Shown: piece by piece, positions 25,725-34,808 of the stretch
How positions within the stretch are numbered: position 1 is the first letter of the stretch
Layout of the letters: every line of letters starts with the position of its first letter
Origin: Haladaptatus sp. ZSTT2
GTDB lineage: Archaea > Halobacteriota > Halobacteria > Halobacteriales > Halococcaceae
Assembly (NCBI RefSeq): GCF_037081775.1
Contig: NZ_JBAMHQ010000001.1
Location: 186,001 to 250,000, forward strand
Reading direction: 5' to 3'
Length of the DNA: 64,000 nucleotides
The notes under the pieces: model-generated
What the model was told of the DNA's origin: nothing
What the model saw: only the letters and a program-made list of their open reading frames with translations
Database searches by the model: none
Position numbers and translations under genes: made by a program

Positions 25725-27248
25725 GTGTTCTCAATGGGGCTGCGAAATGTGCTGTTGGTGGGACTCGCTCTCGTCGTCGCCTGCGTGTTCGCCGCCCTTC
25801 CCACGCCCGCGGGACTCGACCAAGCAGGTCAGTTCGCGCTCTCGACCGCGCTGTTCGCCGCGATACTCTGGGTTACAGGCGCACTCCCGCTCCCCGTGAC
25901 TGCCCTCTTGATACCGGTGTGCCTGACGCTGCTTGGCGTGTTTCCACGCCTCTCCGGTGCCCTCACCGGATTTGCAGACCCAATCGTGTTCTTACTGCTC
26001 TCGGGGTTCATGCTCGCAGCAGCACTCCAGCGCCAGAATCTCGACCGGAAAATCGCCTACGTACTCTTGGTTCGCCTCGGTACCTCCCCGCGTCGCCTCG
26101 TCCTTGCGGTGATGGTGACGACAGCGCTGCTTTCGATGGTGATTTCGAATACGGCGACCACGGCGATGATGGCACCCATCGCCCTCGGCCTCGCGACGCA
26201 GGTGACGGGGGCGCACGAAGAGCACTCGAATCTCCACCGCTCGTTGCTCCTCGGGACGGCCTACGCCGCGAGCGTCGGTGGCGTGGGAACCCTCATCGGC
26301 ACGCCGCCAAACGCCATCGTGGTCGCAGCCCTCGCTGAGTTTGCTGACATTCAGATTAGCTTCGTCGAGTGGCTCGCGATTGGCCTGCCCGTGGTCATCG
26401 TCACGCTCCCGCTCGTCTGGTACGTCCTCACTTTCGTCGTGTTCCCACCCGCAGCCCACGACGTGTCTGTGGTCCGCGACGAAACACGCGCCCTGCTCGA
26501 AGCAGACGGGCCACTCTCGCCGCACGCGAAACGCGTCGCACTCATCTTCGCTGCGACGGCGACGCTATGGATACTCGGTGGCCTCGGCTTTCTCTTTGAA
26601 GGCGTGCTTTCCCCACGGCTGTACGTCACCCTCTTTGGCGGCTCTGGGCCGAGCCTCGTCGGCGCTGGCGGCCATCAGGGCGCACTCTACTTCGTGGTCG
26701 TTGGCCTGCTCTCGATTCCGGCGCTCGTGCTCGCAGACACCGTCGAATGGGACGACCTCCTCGCCATCGACTGGGGAACGCTCCTGTTGCTCGGCGGCGG
26801 TCTCTCGCTCGCGAACGCGCTCACCGAAACCGGGGCAACCGAATGGCTTGCGACCAACACCTTCGGTGTGGTGATGGACGCGCCGCTTTTCGTCTTGTTG
26901 TTCGTCATCATCATCGTCACGATTCTCGCGGGCGAACTCGCCTCGAACACCGCGATGGCCGCGATTCTCGCCCCACTGCTCATCACGGCCGGGCTTGCAA
27001 CCGGTGGCGCGTTCGGGGCAGCCCCGGCGGCCGTCGCGCTCACGCTTGCGCTCTCGGGGGCCATCGCCGCAAGCTTCGGATTCGCGCTTCCGGTTGCCAC
27101 CCCACCAAACGCCATCGTGTTCGGTACGGGCGAACTCACTCGCGGGGAGATGCTTCGCGCAGGAGCGTTGCTCGACGTGCTCATGGCGCTCGTGCTCACG
27201 GTGTTGTTCAGCCTATTGCTCCGCGTGTGGCCGTCGATTGTCGCCTAA
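25725..27248 (+). CDS. SLC13/DASS-type anion symporter
   Basis: About 507 residues with 11-12 membrane helices. Two copies of the divalent anion/Na+ symporter signature are visible: VISNTATTAMMAPIALGL followed by GGVGTLIGTPPNAIVV, and in the second half AGELASNTAMAAILAPLLI followed by ALPVATPPNAIVFGTGELT. The paired SNT motifs bind Na+ and a carboxylate. Likely substrates are dicarboxylates (succinate, malate) or sulfate. Start is GTG 25725 or ATG 25734, three codons apart; neither changes the helices. It converges on and overlaps azlD by four bases. Confidence 0.93.
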   Translation: MFSMGLRNVLLVGLALVVACVFAALPTPAGLDQAGQFALSTALFAAILWVTGALPLPVTALLIPVCLTLLGVFPRLSGALTGFADPIVFLLLSGFMLAAALQRQNLDRKIAYVLLVRLGTSPRRLVLAVMVTTALLSMVISNTATTAMMAPIALGLATQVTGAHEEHSNLHRSLLLGTAYAASVGGVGTLIGTPPNAIVVAALAEFADIQISFVEWLAIGLPVVIVTLPLVWYVLTFVVFPPAAHDVSVVRDETRALLEADGPLSPHAKRVALIFAATATLWILGGLGFLFEGVLSPRLYVTLFGGSGPSLVGAGGHQGALYFVVVGLLSIPALVLADTVEWDDLLAIDWGTLLLLGGGLSLANALTETGATEWLATNTFGVVMDAPLFVLLFVIIIVTILAGELASNTAMAAILAPLLITAGLATGGAFGAAPAAVALTLALSGAIAASFGFALPVATPPNAIVFGTGELTRGEMLRAGALLDVLMALVLTVLFSLLLRVWPSIVA

Positions 27249-27583
27249 AGCACGAACGTGAGCGTCCACAGCACGCCCATGCCCGTCACAATCGTCGCCA
27301 CCATGTTCTCGGTGCGCCACGCAACCGCACCCGCGACCAGCCCAGCGAGGAGTTTTTCGTTGCCGATGCCGAGCGCGAGCGATTCATTGACGAAGACGAA
27401 ACTCGGGATGACGAGGGCGGCGAGCACCGCCGCCGGAACGAACGACAGCGCGCGCTCTGCGCGCGGTGGGAGGTCATCGAGTTGTCCGAACAACTGGATG
27501 AACGACAGTCGGATGAGGAACGTGCCAACGCCCGCCGCTATGATGATGGCCCAGAGCAGCGTCGGCTCGATTGACGTTGGCAT
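27245..27583 (-). CDS. azlD: Branched-chain amino acid exporter subunit AzlD
   Basis: 112 residues with four membrane helices, beginning LLWAIIIAAGVGTFLIRLSFIQLFGQLDDLPPRAERALSFVPAAVLAALVIPSFVF, a typical AzlD sequence. With AzlC it forms a two-component exporter for branched-chain or related amino acids. Its ATG directly follows the azlC stop. Its own stop overlaps the end of the convergent DASS gene. Confidence 0.93.
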   Translation of the reverse strand: MPTSIEPTLLWAIIIAAGVGTFLIRLSFIQLFGQLDDLPPRAERALSFVPAAVLAALVIPSFVFVNESLALGIGNEKLLAGLVAGAVAWRTENMVATIVTGMGVLWTLTFVL

Positions 27584-28264
27584 CTACGCCCACCTCTCTG
27601 CGACGAGGAGGCCGGTTGCAATGCCACAGAGCGAGCCGATGAGCAAGCCGAGGTTAAACGGCAGCCCTGCGCCCACGACGGCAATCACGCCGCCGCCGAC
27701 GCCCGCCGCAATCGACGGCCGGTCTTTCATCGCGGTGATGAGCAAGGTGAGGAAGATGAGCGGGACGGTAAAGCCGAGGTTCCACTCTGCGGGAATGCTC
27801 GCGCCGAGGACGATTCCCACGATGGTGGCGATTTGCCAAACGACCCAGAGGGTGATGGCCACGCCGAAATAGTACCAGTGTTTTTTCACGTCACTTTGCT
27901 CGAACTTGATAATCGATACCGCAAACGCCTGGTCTGTGAGGATGTAGGAAAGCAACACCTTCCAGCGTTCGTTCAACTTCTGAAAATGTGGCGCGAGTGA
28001 CGCGCTGTACATCATCATCCGCAGGTTGATGACGAGCACCGTGAGGACGATGACCAGCGCCGGGGCGTCTTGGCCGATGAGTTCGATGGCGGCGAGTTGT
28101 GACGCGCCCGCGAAGATGATGACGGACATCCCAACCGTGTGGACCGCCGGAATTCCGGCGCTGACGGCGGCGACGCCCGCGATAAGTCCGAACGGAATAA
28201 CGCCGAGCATGAGCGGGATGCAGTCGATAACCCCCGCTCTGAAACTGGCGCGTGCAGCAGACAT
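27584..28264 (-). CDS. azlC: Branched-chain amino acid exporter subunit AzlC
   Basis: 226 residues with about seven membrane helices. The AzlC signature is FRAGVIDCIPLMLGVIPFGLIAGVAA, then GMSVIIFAGASQLAAIELIGQDAPALVIVLTVLVINLRMMMYSASLAPH. It is the large subunit of the AzlCD amino-acid exporter; the stop is contiguous with the azlD start. No regulator gene is adjacent. Confidence 0.95.
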   Translation of the reverse strand: MSAARASFRAGVIDCIPLMLGVIPFGLIAGVAAVSAGIPAVHTVGMSVIIFAGASQLAAIELIGQDAPALVIVLTVLVINLRMMMYSASLAPHFQKLNERWKVLLSYILTDQAFAVSIIKFEQSDVKKHWYYFGVAITLWVVWQIATIVGIVLGASIPAEWNLGFTVPLIFLTLLITAMKDRPSIAAGVGGGVIAVVGAGLPFNLGLLIGSLCGIATGLLVAERWA

Positions 28265-28312
28265 GTAAAAATGTCCACGATAGTGGGGGTTAACGCTTGC
28301 TGTATGAGCAGT

Positions 28313-29401
28313 TTAGACCATCGCGTCCCAGCCCAGTTTGGGGTGTTTCTGCATGAACGAAACGAGCGCGGGGGCGTAGGTTACGAGCGGTGGACACGCG
28401 ATACCCGACCCGTGTAAATCACGAATCGTGTTCGGGCAGACGTAGCTCGTCGGGTGGTCGAAGTAGTCGACGACCGCCGGATGAATCTTGAACAGGTCGT
28501 AGACGCCCGGCACGTAGTCGAGAGCGTTCTGTACCACGACTTTCGGCATCGGAATCCGGAGCAGGGTTCGGTCGGTTGCCGCTTCGAACGCAGAGAGTAC
28601 TTCCGCCGCAGTCGGTGGGTCTGGGTCACAGAGCTGGTACACCGTATCTTTCGAGTTCTCCAGTTGGCTCAGGTGTGCAATCGCTCTCGCAACGAAATCG
28701 CGGGGCACGAGGTTCACTTCCGTCCGCTTCGCGTTGCCAACGACGGGGAGGACGACGCGCTTTCGCCGTCTGAGCATCCACTGGAGGAGATAGTACGGCC
28801 CATCGAATTTCTGCGTCCCACCCGTGTCGCTGTCACCGACGACGATAGCCGGGCGATAGATGGTCGTCGCCAACCCGCGGCGCATGGCCTGCTGAACCGC
28901 AACTTCCGCCTCGAACTTCGACTCCTCGTAGTGGTTGTTGAACGACTGGCCCACGTCGAGGTAGGTCTCTTCGAAGATACCGACGTGCTCACCGCTCACG
29001 TAGCACGTCGAGACGTAGTGAAAGCGGTCTGCATCTGCGGCCTGCGCGAACGAGAGGACGTTTTTCGTCCCTTCGACGTTCACCGCCAACGCAACCTCGC
29101 GCGAGACGCCGAGGTCGTAGACGGCGGCGAGATGGAACACCGTATCCACCGAGTCATAGAGGGCTTCGACGTCGCTCAGTCCGAGATTCTCAGCAGTGAT
29201 GTCGCCCGTGACGAGCGACACGCGCTCCGGACTCGTCTCTGCCCACGCCGCGATGACCGGAAGCCGACGCTCGGCTTTTTTCATGAACTTGGGCTGGATG
29301 AGGCAGGTGACGGTCGTCTCTTCGTCGGTTTCTGCAAGCAGTCGTTCGAGCACCGCAGACCCGAGAAAGCCGGGATAGCCGGTGAAGAAAATATGGGTCA
29401 T
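28313..29401 (-). CDS. Extended SDR, fatty acyl-CoA reductase-like (NAD_binding_4)
   Basis: 362 residues. The Rossmann motif is FFTGYPGFLGSAVLERLL (Gly8, Gly11, Gly14), the active-site pair is Tyr158-x3-Lys162 in HYEESKFEAE, and TIYRPAIVVGDSDTGG is the thioester-reductase/male-sterility-type segment. Such proteins reduce acyl thioesters to aldehydes or act as sterol/lipid dehydrogenases. It begins 4 bases after the stop of an aldehyde dehydrogenase, implying an aldehyde-linked lipid pathway. Cofactor preference cannot be read reliably. Confidence 0.85.
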   Translation of the reverse strand: MTHIFFTGYPGFLGSAVLERLLAETDEETTVTCLIQPKFMKKAERRLPVIAAWAETSPERVSLVTGDITAENLGLSDVEALYDSVDTVFHLAAVYDLGVSREVALAVNVEGTKNVLSFAQAADADRFHYVSTCYVSGEHVGIFEETYLDVGQSFNNHYEESKFEAEVAVQQAMRRGLATTIYRPAIVVGDSDTGGTQKFDGPYYLLQWMLRRRKRVVLPVVGNAKRTEVNLVPRDFVARAIAHLSQLENSKDTVYQLCDPDPPTAAEVLSAFEAATDRTLLRIPMPKVVVQNALDYVPGVYDLFKIHPAVVDYFDHPTSYVCPNTIRDLHGSGIACPPLVTYAPALVSFMQKHPKLGWDAMV

Positions 29402-29405
29402 CGGC

Positions 29406-30980
29406 TCACCGAAGCCCCGGGATACGCCGCATGAGTTTCAGAATCGCGCTCATTCCCTTCGCGTACAGGCGCATTGGCACCCGCCGGGGCGGCGCAATCG
29501 GGTGGAATCGCTGTTCTGCAACCGTCTGGGTTTGGGTGTACTTGAGGAAGCCTTCGTCGCCGTGTCGGCGGCCAAGTCCCGACTGCTTCATCCCGCCCAT
29601 CGGCGCGTCCACAGACCCCCACGCGGCGGTGTAGGGGTCGTTGAGGTTGACCGTGCCACACTCGATTTTTCGCGCCACGTCGTGCCCGCGGTCTGTATCC
29701 CCAGTCCAGACGGCCGCGTTCAGTCCGTACTCAGAATCGTTCGCGAGCGAAATCGCTTCCTCGTCGCTACGGAACGACCGGAGCGTGACGACCGGCCCGA
29801 ACGTCTCCTCGTGGGCGACCAACATCTCGTCGGTGACGCCTTCGAGGATGGTTGGCTCGTAGAAATACGGCCCGAGGTCGGGGCGGTGACGCCCGCCAGT
29901 GAGAAGCTTTGCGCCCTTCTCGACGGCGTCATCAACGTGTGTTCGCACTCTCGCGAGTTGCTGTTTCCCCATCAACGACCCGACTTCTGGGTCGTGGTCG
30001 TAGCTCGCCGCGAGGTGGAGGCTACGCGTTCGATTCACGAGTTCGTCGCGGAACTGCTCGTAGATGCCAGACTGCGCATAGAGACGCTCGAAGGAGAGAC
30101 AGAGTTGTCCGGCGTTGGTGAAACAGCCGCGAATTGCGCCATCGACGGCCCATTTCAGGTCGGCGTCGTCGAAGACAACCATCGGATTCTTCCCGCCGAG
30201 TTCGAGCGACGAGGGAACGAGGTTTTTCCCTGCTCGCTTCGCAACTCGTCGGCCCGTCTTCGTGCTCCCCGTGAACTGGACGAAATCCACGTTGTCGATG
30301 AGCGGCGGCCCAAGCTCCTTCCCCGAGCCAGTCACGACCTGAAACACGTTCGGTGGGACTCCCGCTTCCCTGAGCAGTTTCACCGCGAGAAGCGCGGTAA
30401 ACGGCGTCTCTTCTGCGGGTTTAAGAACCACCGAATTTCCGGCGAGCAGTGCGGGAATCGCGTCGGAGACGGCGAGCGTCAGCGGATAGTTCCACGGCGA
30501 GATGACACCCACCACGCCGACCGGGTGGCGATGCTGGCGGGCTTTCGTGAGTACCGGAAAGCCGCCTTTTCGCTTCTCGTCTGCGAGATACCCTTCTGCG
30601 CGAGTGGCGTAGTGGCGCGCGTTGTTCGCCACGTCGAGCACCTCTTCGAGGGCATCACGGCGCGCCTTCCCGCTTTCGAGTTGCATCACGTCGAGTAACT
30701 CGTCTTGGCGCGAGAGCACCATGTCGTGATACCGGGTGAGAATGGTCGCTCGTTCGCTTACATCACGGGCAGCCCACTCTTCTTGTGCGTTTCTGGCGCG
30801 CGAGATGGCGAGTTCCACGTCCTCGCCTGTACAATCGGGAACCGACCCAATCTCTTCGTCCGAGTAGGGCGCGTGGACGGAGCGCAGTTTACGGTCGTCG
30901 CCCGAGCGCGTAACCGTCAGCACGAGGTCTTCGAGCTGAGCGGCGTCGGTTCGCGGGGGCCAAATGGTCGAAGCAGTCAC
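29406..30980 (-). CDS. Aldehyde dehydrogenase (succinic-semialdehyde dehydrogenase-like)
   Basis: 524 residues with all ALDH landmarks: PWNYPLTLAVSDAIPALLAGNSVVLKPAEETP (cofactor site), FTGSTKTGRRVAKRAG, the catalytic Glu in LELGGKNPMVV and the catalytic Cys in FTNAGQLCLS. EETFGPVV and GGMKQSGLGRRHG close the fold. After the normal end it carries about 35 extra residues rich in Arg, Pro and hydrophobics (APPRRVPMRLYAKGMSAILK), which could form an amphipathic membrane-binding helix. Annotation of relatives is often succinate-semialdehyde dehydrogenase, but the SDR partner four bases downstream suggests a lipophilic aldehyde. Confidence 0.9.
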   Translation of the reverse strand: MTASTIWPPRTDAAQLEDLVLTVTRSGDDRKLRSVHAPYSDEEIGSVPDCTGEDVELAISRARNAQEEWAARDVSERATILTRYHDMVLSRQDELLDVMQLESGKARRDALEEVLDVANNARHYATRAEGYLADEKRKGGFPVLTKARQHRHPVGVVGVISPWNYPLTLAVSDAIPALLAGNSVVLKPAEETPFTALLAVKLLREAGVPPNVFQVVTGSGKELGPPLIDNVDFVQFTGSTKTGRRVAKRAGKNLVPSSLELGGKNPMVVFDDADLKWAVDGAIRGCFTNAGQLCLSFERLYAQSGIYEQFRDELVNRTRSLHLAASYDHDPEVGSLMGKQQLARVRTHVDDAVEKGAKLLTGGRHRPDLGPYFYEPTILEGVTDEMLVAHEETFGPVVTLRSFRSDEEAISLANDSEYGLNAAVWTGDTDRGHDVARKIECGTVNLNDPYTAAWGSVDAPMGGMKQSGLGRRHGDEGFLKYTQTQTVAEQRFHPIAPPRRVPMRLYAKGMSAILKLMRRIPGLR

Positions 30981-31042
30981 TACAATGCACTACTCCTTCC
31001 CGGTGGAAAAACGTTAGCGCGGAGACACGCCGCGAAAATTCG

Positions 31043-31864
31043 TTACTGCCGAAGCCGCTGAATCCGCTTTTCGATTGGCGGGTGCGTCGCAAACAGGGAG
31101 GCGAACAGCCCCTTCTGGACGCCGAAGATGCACATCGCGCTCACACTGTCGTTGATGTTCGTCTCCTCGACTTGGCGGTTGACGTGACCAATCTTTTCGA
31201 GCGCGCTTGCGAGGGCTTCTGGGTTGCCCGTATACTGCGCCGCGTCTTCGTCTGCGGCGTATTCGCGCACCCGCGAGATGACGAGCACGAAGATCATGAC
31301 CAGCATGTTCGCGATGATGCTCGCAATCCACGCGAGGATCCAGCCGAGAATGCCGTCTGCGACGTTGCGCACGACGAAGTAAACGCCCCAGCCGATGAGC
31401 ATCGCCACGGACTGGCCGAGCACCATCGTCACCACGTCGCGGTTCTTGATGTGCGCGAGTTCGTGGGCGATGACGCCCTCCAGTTCGTCGTCGTCGAGAA
31501 CCTCCATGAGTTCAGTGCTGATGACGACCGTTCCGCTCTTCTTGCGCCCGACAGCGAATGCGTTTGGCGACCCCATCTGCGCGTACATAAGCCGCGGCTT
31601 TGGGATGTCCATCTTCTCACAGAGTCGCTCTGTCTTCTCGTGGATGTCAGCGAACTGGTCGCTCGGGAGGTCTTTTGCGCCGACGCTCCGAACCGCGACC
31701 CATTTGCCGAACTTGTACTGCCCGGCGACGAGCAACAGACTGAGCACCGCGACGAGGGCGATAGAGCCGGTCATCGCCCACGCGATTGAGGCGATGACGA
31801 TGTAGAAGGCGAACAGGATGCTCCCTGCAATCGCCATCCGTACCTTGAGGCCTAAATGTCTCAT
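31043..31864 (-). CDS. htpX: HtpX family membrane zinc metalloprotease
   Basis: 273 residues from MRHLGLKVRMAIAGSILFAFY. Two N-terminal helices (about 8-48) precede the peptidase M48 domain with HELAH at 134-138 and the third ligand Glu in REYAADEDAAQYTGNP; two further helices lie between these motifs. ATHPPIEKRIQRLRQ is the M48 C-terminal signature. It degrades misfolded membrane proteins from the cytoplasmic side. An in-frame extension of 52 codons upstream is ignored because it is Cys-rich and overlaps the acnA end. Confidence 0.95.
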   Translation of the reverse strand: MRHLGLKVRMAIAGSILFAFYIVIASIAWAMTGSIALVAVLSLLLVAGQYKFGKWVAVRSVGAKDLPSDQFADIHEKTERLCEKMDIPKPRLMYAQMGSPNAFAVGRKKSGTVVISTELMEVLDDDELEGVIAHELAHIKNRDVVTMVLGQSVAMLIGWGVYFVVRNVADGILGWILAWIASIIANMLVMIFVLVISRVREYAADEDAAQYTGNPEALASALEKIGHVNRQVEETNINDSVSAMCIFGVQKGLFASLFATHPPIEKRIQRLRQ

Positions 31865-31970
31865 TTCATAACACACCTTCGTCCCAGTATTTAAAATCTC
31901 ACGACAGTTGATAGCTTTGGTCGTGGCTGTCGCTTTTGCCGTGAAAAATGGGAAAATCGGTGTCAGGCGT

Positions 31971-34751
31971 TCAGTTATTCTGCAACAGACGACGTAGCAC
32001 GAGGTGCAGGATGCCGCCATTTTCGACGTACTTTACGGCAGCAGGGGTACCGACCTGTGCGGTGACTGGGAACTCAAGGGTCGAGCCGTCTGCGCGCTCT
32101 GCGGTGACGGTGAGTTCGTCGTTCACAGAGAGGCCATCATCGAGCCCGCTGATGGTGAATACTTCGTCGCCGTCGAGTCCGAGGCTGTCCCAGCCGTCGC
32201 CGTCGTGGAACTGCAGCGGCAGGACGCCCATGCCGACGAGGTTGTCGCGGTAGATGCGCTCATAGCTCTCTGCGATGGTCGCGCGGATGCCGAGCAGGTC
32301 GGTCCCCTTCGCCGCCCAGTCGCGCGAGGAACCGGTCCCGAACTCGACGCCCGCCATGACGATGAGCGGGGTGTCCTCGTCGCGGTAGCGCCCACTCGCG
32401 TCGAACACGGTGGTCTCGTCGTTCGTCGGGAAGTGGATGGTGTAGCCGCCCTCCACGTCGTCCAGCATCTCGTTTTCGATGCGGACGTTGGCGAACGTCC
32501 CGCGCATCATGACCTCGTGGTTCCCTCGGCGAGAGCCGTAGGTGTTGAAGTCAACGGGTTCGACGCCTTGGTCCATGAGCCACTGGCCAGCCGGCAGATT
32601 TGAGCTAAACGGCCCGGCTGGGCTGATGTGGTCTGTCGTGACGGTATCCCCAAGAAGCATGAGACAGCGCGCGTCTGCGATGTCCTGTACGCCCGGTTCT
32701 TCGAGCGGGAAGTCCTTGAAGAACGGCGGCTCGCGGATGTACGTCGAGGTTTCGTCCCAATCGTACACGTCGCCGGTCGGAGCTTCGAGCGCCTCCCAGC
32801 GTTCGTCGCCCTTGAACACGTCTGCGTACTTCTCTTTGAACATCTCCGGGGCGACGCTTTCCTGGATGGCCGTCTGAATCTCGTCGACGCCCGGCCAGAG
32901 GTCTGCGAGGTACACCGGTTCGCCCTCGTCGTCGGTCCCGAGTGGGTCTTTCTCTAAGTTGATGTCCATCCGCCCGGCGAGGCCGTATGCGACCACGAGC
33001 GGCGGGCTGGCAAGGTAGTTCGCGCGAACCTTCGGGTGGATGCGCGCTTCGAAGTTGCGGTTGCCAGAGAGCACCGAGGTTGTCCACAGGTCGTGGGCGT
33101 CGATGGCGTCTTCAATCGGCTCCGGGAGCGGCCCGGCGTTCCCGATACACGTCGTACAGCCGTAGCCAACGACGTTGTAGCCGAGTTCTTCTAAGTACGG
33201 CATGAGGCCGGAAGCTTCGAGGTAGGCCGTCACAACCCGACTGCCGGGGGCGAGGCTCGTCTTTACGAACGACGGCACTTCGAGGCCCCGGTCGATGGCG
33301 TTCTTTGCGAGCAGTCCGGCGGCAATCATCACCGACGGATTTGAGGTGTTCGTACAGCTCGTGATTGCACTCACGACGACCGAGCCGTGGCCAATCTCTG
33401 TTTCCGTGCCGTCGGGCATCGTGACCGGTACTTTCTTCGAGAGTTCGCCCACGTCGGGCAAGTCTGGGTGTTTGGCGTGTGGGTCGTCATCGTGACCGCC
33501 CTCTCCGAGCCAGCGGGCGAGTTCGCTCTCGTCGATTTCGTGGAGTTCGTCTTCGAACTCGCCGTGGACGAGTTGGCGGAAATGACGCTTCATGTCCGGC
33601 AACGAAACGCGGTCTTGTGGGCGCTTTGGGCCGGCGAGACTTGGCGTAATCGCAGAAAGGTCGATTTCGACGACTTCCGTGTATTCGGGTTCCTGCTCGC
33701 CGTAGAGGCCCTGTGCCTCCAGATACGCTTTCACGCGTTCGATGTGGTCTGGGTCGCGCCCGGTGAGTTCGAGGTAGTCGAGCGTCGCGTCGTCAACCGG
33801 GAAGACGCTGATGGTCGAGCCCTGTTCGGGGGCCATGTTGGAAATGGTCGCGCGGTCTGCGACCGTCAAATTGCCAACGCCGGGACCGAAGAATTCGACG
33901 AAGCGGTCGACCACGCCGACTTCGCGCAGGTCTTCGGTGACGTGGAGCACGAGGTCGGTCGCGGTTGCGCCCTCGGGGAGTGCGCCCGTGAGCCGGACAC
34001 CGACGACTTCGGGGAGTTTCATCGTGATCGGTTGGCCGAGCATCGCGGCTTCGGCCTCGATGCCGCCGACACCCCAGCCGACGACGCCGATGCCGCCAAT
34101 CATCGGGGTGTGGCTGTCGGTCCCGACGAGGGTGTCCGGCAGGAGCCAGTTTTCACCGTCTCGTTCGCGGTCGTGGACGACCTGACCGAGATACTCCAAG
34201 TTGACCTGGTGGACAATCCCGGTTCCCGGCGGGACGACACGGAAGCCGTCGAACGCCTGCTGGGCCCACTTGAGCGCGCGATAGCGCTCTGCGTTGCGCT
34301 CGTATTCGAGTTCGACGTTCTGTTCGTAGGCTTCCTCAGAGCCGTAGAAGTCGACCTGCACACTGTGGTCGATGACGAGGTCGATTGGGACGTCCGGTTC
34401 GACGAGCTTCGGGTCTTTGCCCTTGCGCTCGACCGCAGAGCGGAGTGCGGCGAGGTCAACCACGGCGGGAACGCCAGTCAAGTCCTGCAAAACGACGCGC
34501 GACGGCGTGAACGGCACTTCGACGTCCGGCACGTCTGGGGCCCACGACGCGGCGTTGCGCACGTCTTCTTCGGTAATCATGTCGCCGTCTACGTTACGGA
34601 GGACAGATTCGAGGAGGATTCGGATGCTAACGGGCAGGCGAGACGGGTCACAGATGCCCTCGTCTTCGAGGACTGTGAGGTCTGCCATCTTGTAGGTAGT
34701 GCCATCGTGTTCGAACTCGCGAATGGCACCAAAGGGATTCGGTCCGTCCAT
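31971..34751 (-). CDS. acnA: Aconitate hydratase (AcnA/IRP type)
   Basis: 926 residues, the size of the AcnA/IRP1 group. It isomerises citrate to isocitrate in the tricarboxylic acid cycle. The [4Fe-4S] ligands lie in SAITSCTNTSNP and GYGCTTCIGNAGPL; substrate-site segments include VGTDSHTPMIGGIGVVGWGVGG, SRDWAAKGTDLLGIRATIAESYERIYRDNLVGMGVLPLQ. I start at MDGPNPFGAIREF because the residues before it are not conserved. It appears monocistronic, with htpX 106 bases downstream on the same strand. Confidence 0.97.
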   Translation of the reverse strand: MDGPNPFGAIREFEHDGTTYKMADLTVLEDEGICDPSRLPVSIRILLESVLRNVDGDMITEEDVRNAASWAPDVPDVEVPFTPSRVVLQDLTGVPAVVDLAALRSAVERKGKDPKLVEPDVPIDLVIDHSVQVDFYGSEEAYEQNVELEYERNAERYRALKWAQQAFDGFRVVPPGTGIVHQVNLEYLGQVVHDRERDGENWLLPDTLVGTDSHTPMIGGIGVVGWGVGGIEAEAAMLGQPITMKLPEVVGVRLTGALPEGATATDLVLHVTEDLREVGVVDRFVEFFGPGVGNLTVADRATISNMAPEQGSTISVFPVDDATLDYLELTGRDPDHIERVKAYLEAQGLYGEQEPEYTEVVEIDLSAITPSLAGPKRPQDRVSLPDMKRHFRQLVHGEFEDELHEIDESELARWLGEGGHDDDPHAKHPDLPDVGELSKKVPVTMPDGTETEIGHGSVVVSAITSCTNTSNPSVMIAAGLLAKNAIDRGLEVPSFVKTSLAPGSRVVTAYLEASGLMPYLEELGYNVVGYGCTTCIGNAGPLPEPIEDAIDAHDLWTTSVLSGNRNFEARIHPKVRANYLASPPLVVAYGLAGRMDINLEKDPLGTDDEGEPVYLADLWPGVDEIQTAIQESVAPEMFKEKYADVFKGDERWEALEAPTGDVYDWDETSTYIREPPFFKDFPLEEPGVQDIADARCLMLLGDTVTTDHISPAGPFSSNLPAGQWLMDQGVEPVDFNTYGSRRGNHEVMMRGTFANVRIENEMLDDVEGGYTIHFPTNDETTVFDASGRYRDEDTPLIVMAGVEFGTGSSRDWAAKGTDLLGIRATIAESYERIYRDNLVGMGVLPLQFHDGDGWDSLGLDGDEVFTISGLDDGLSVNDELTVTAERADGSTLEFPVTAQVGTPAAVKYVENGGILHLVLRRLLQNN

Positions 34752-34808
34752 GTGGGTTGTTACAGAGCCACGCGTATTCAATGGTGTCGGTGTGCACATT
34801 TCCGGACG

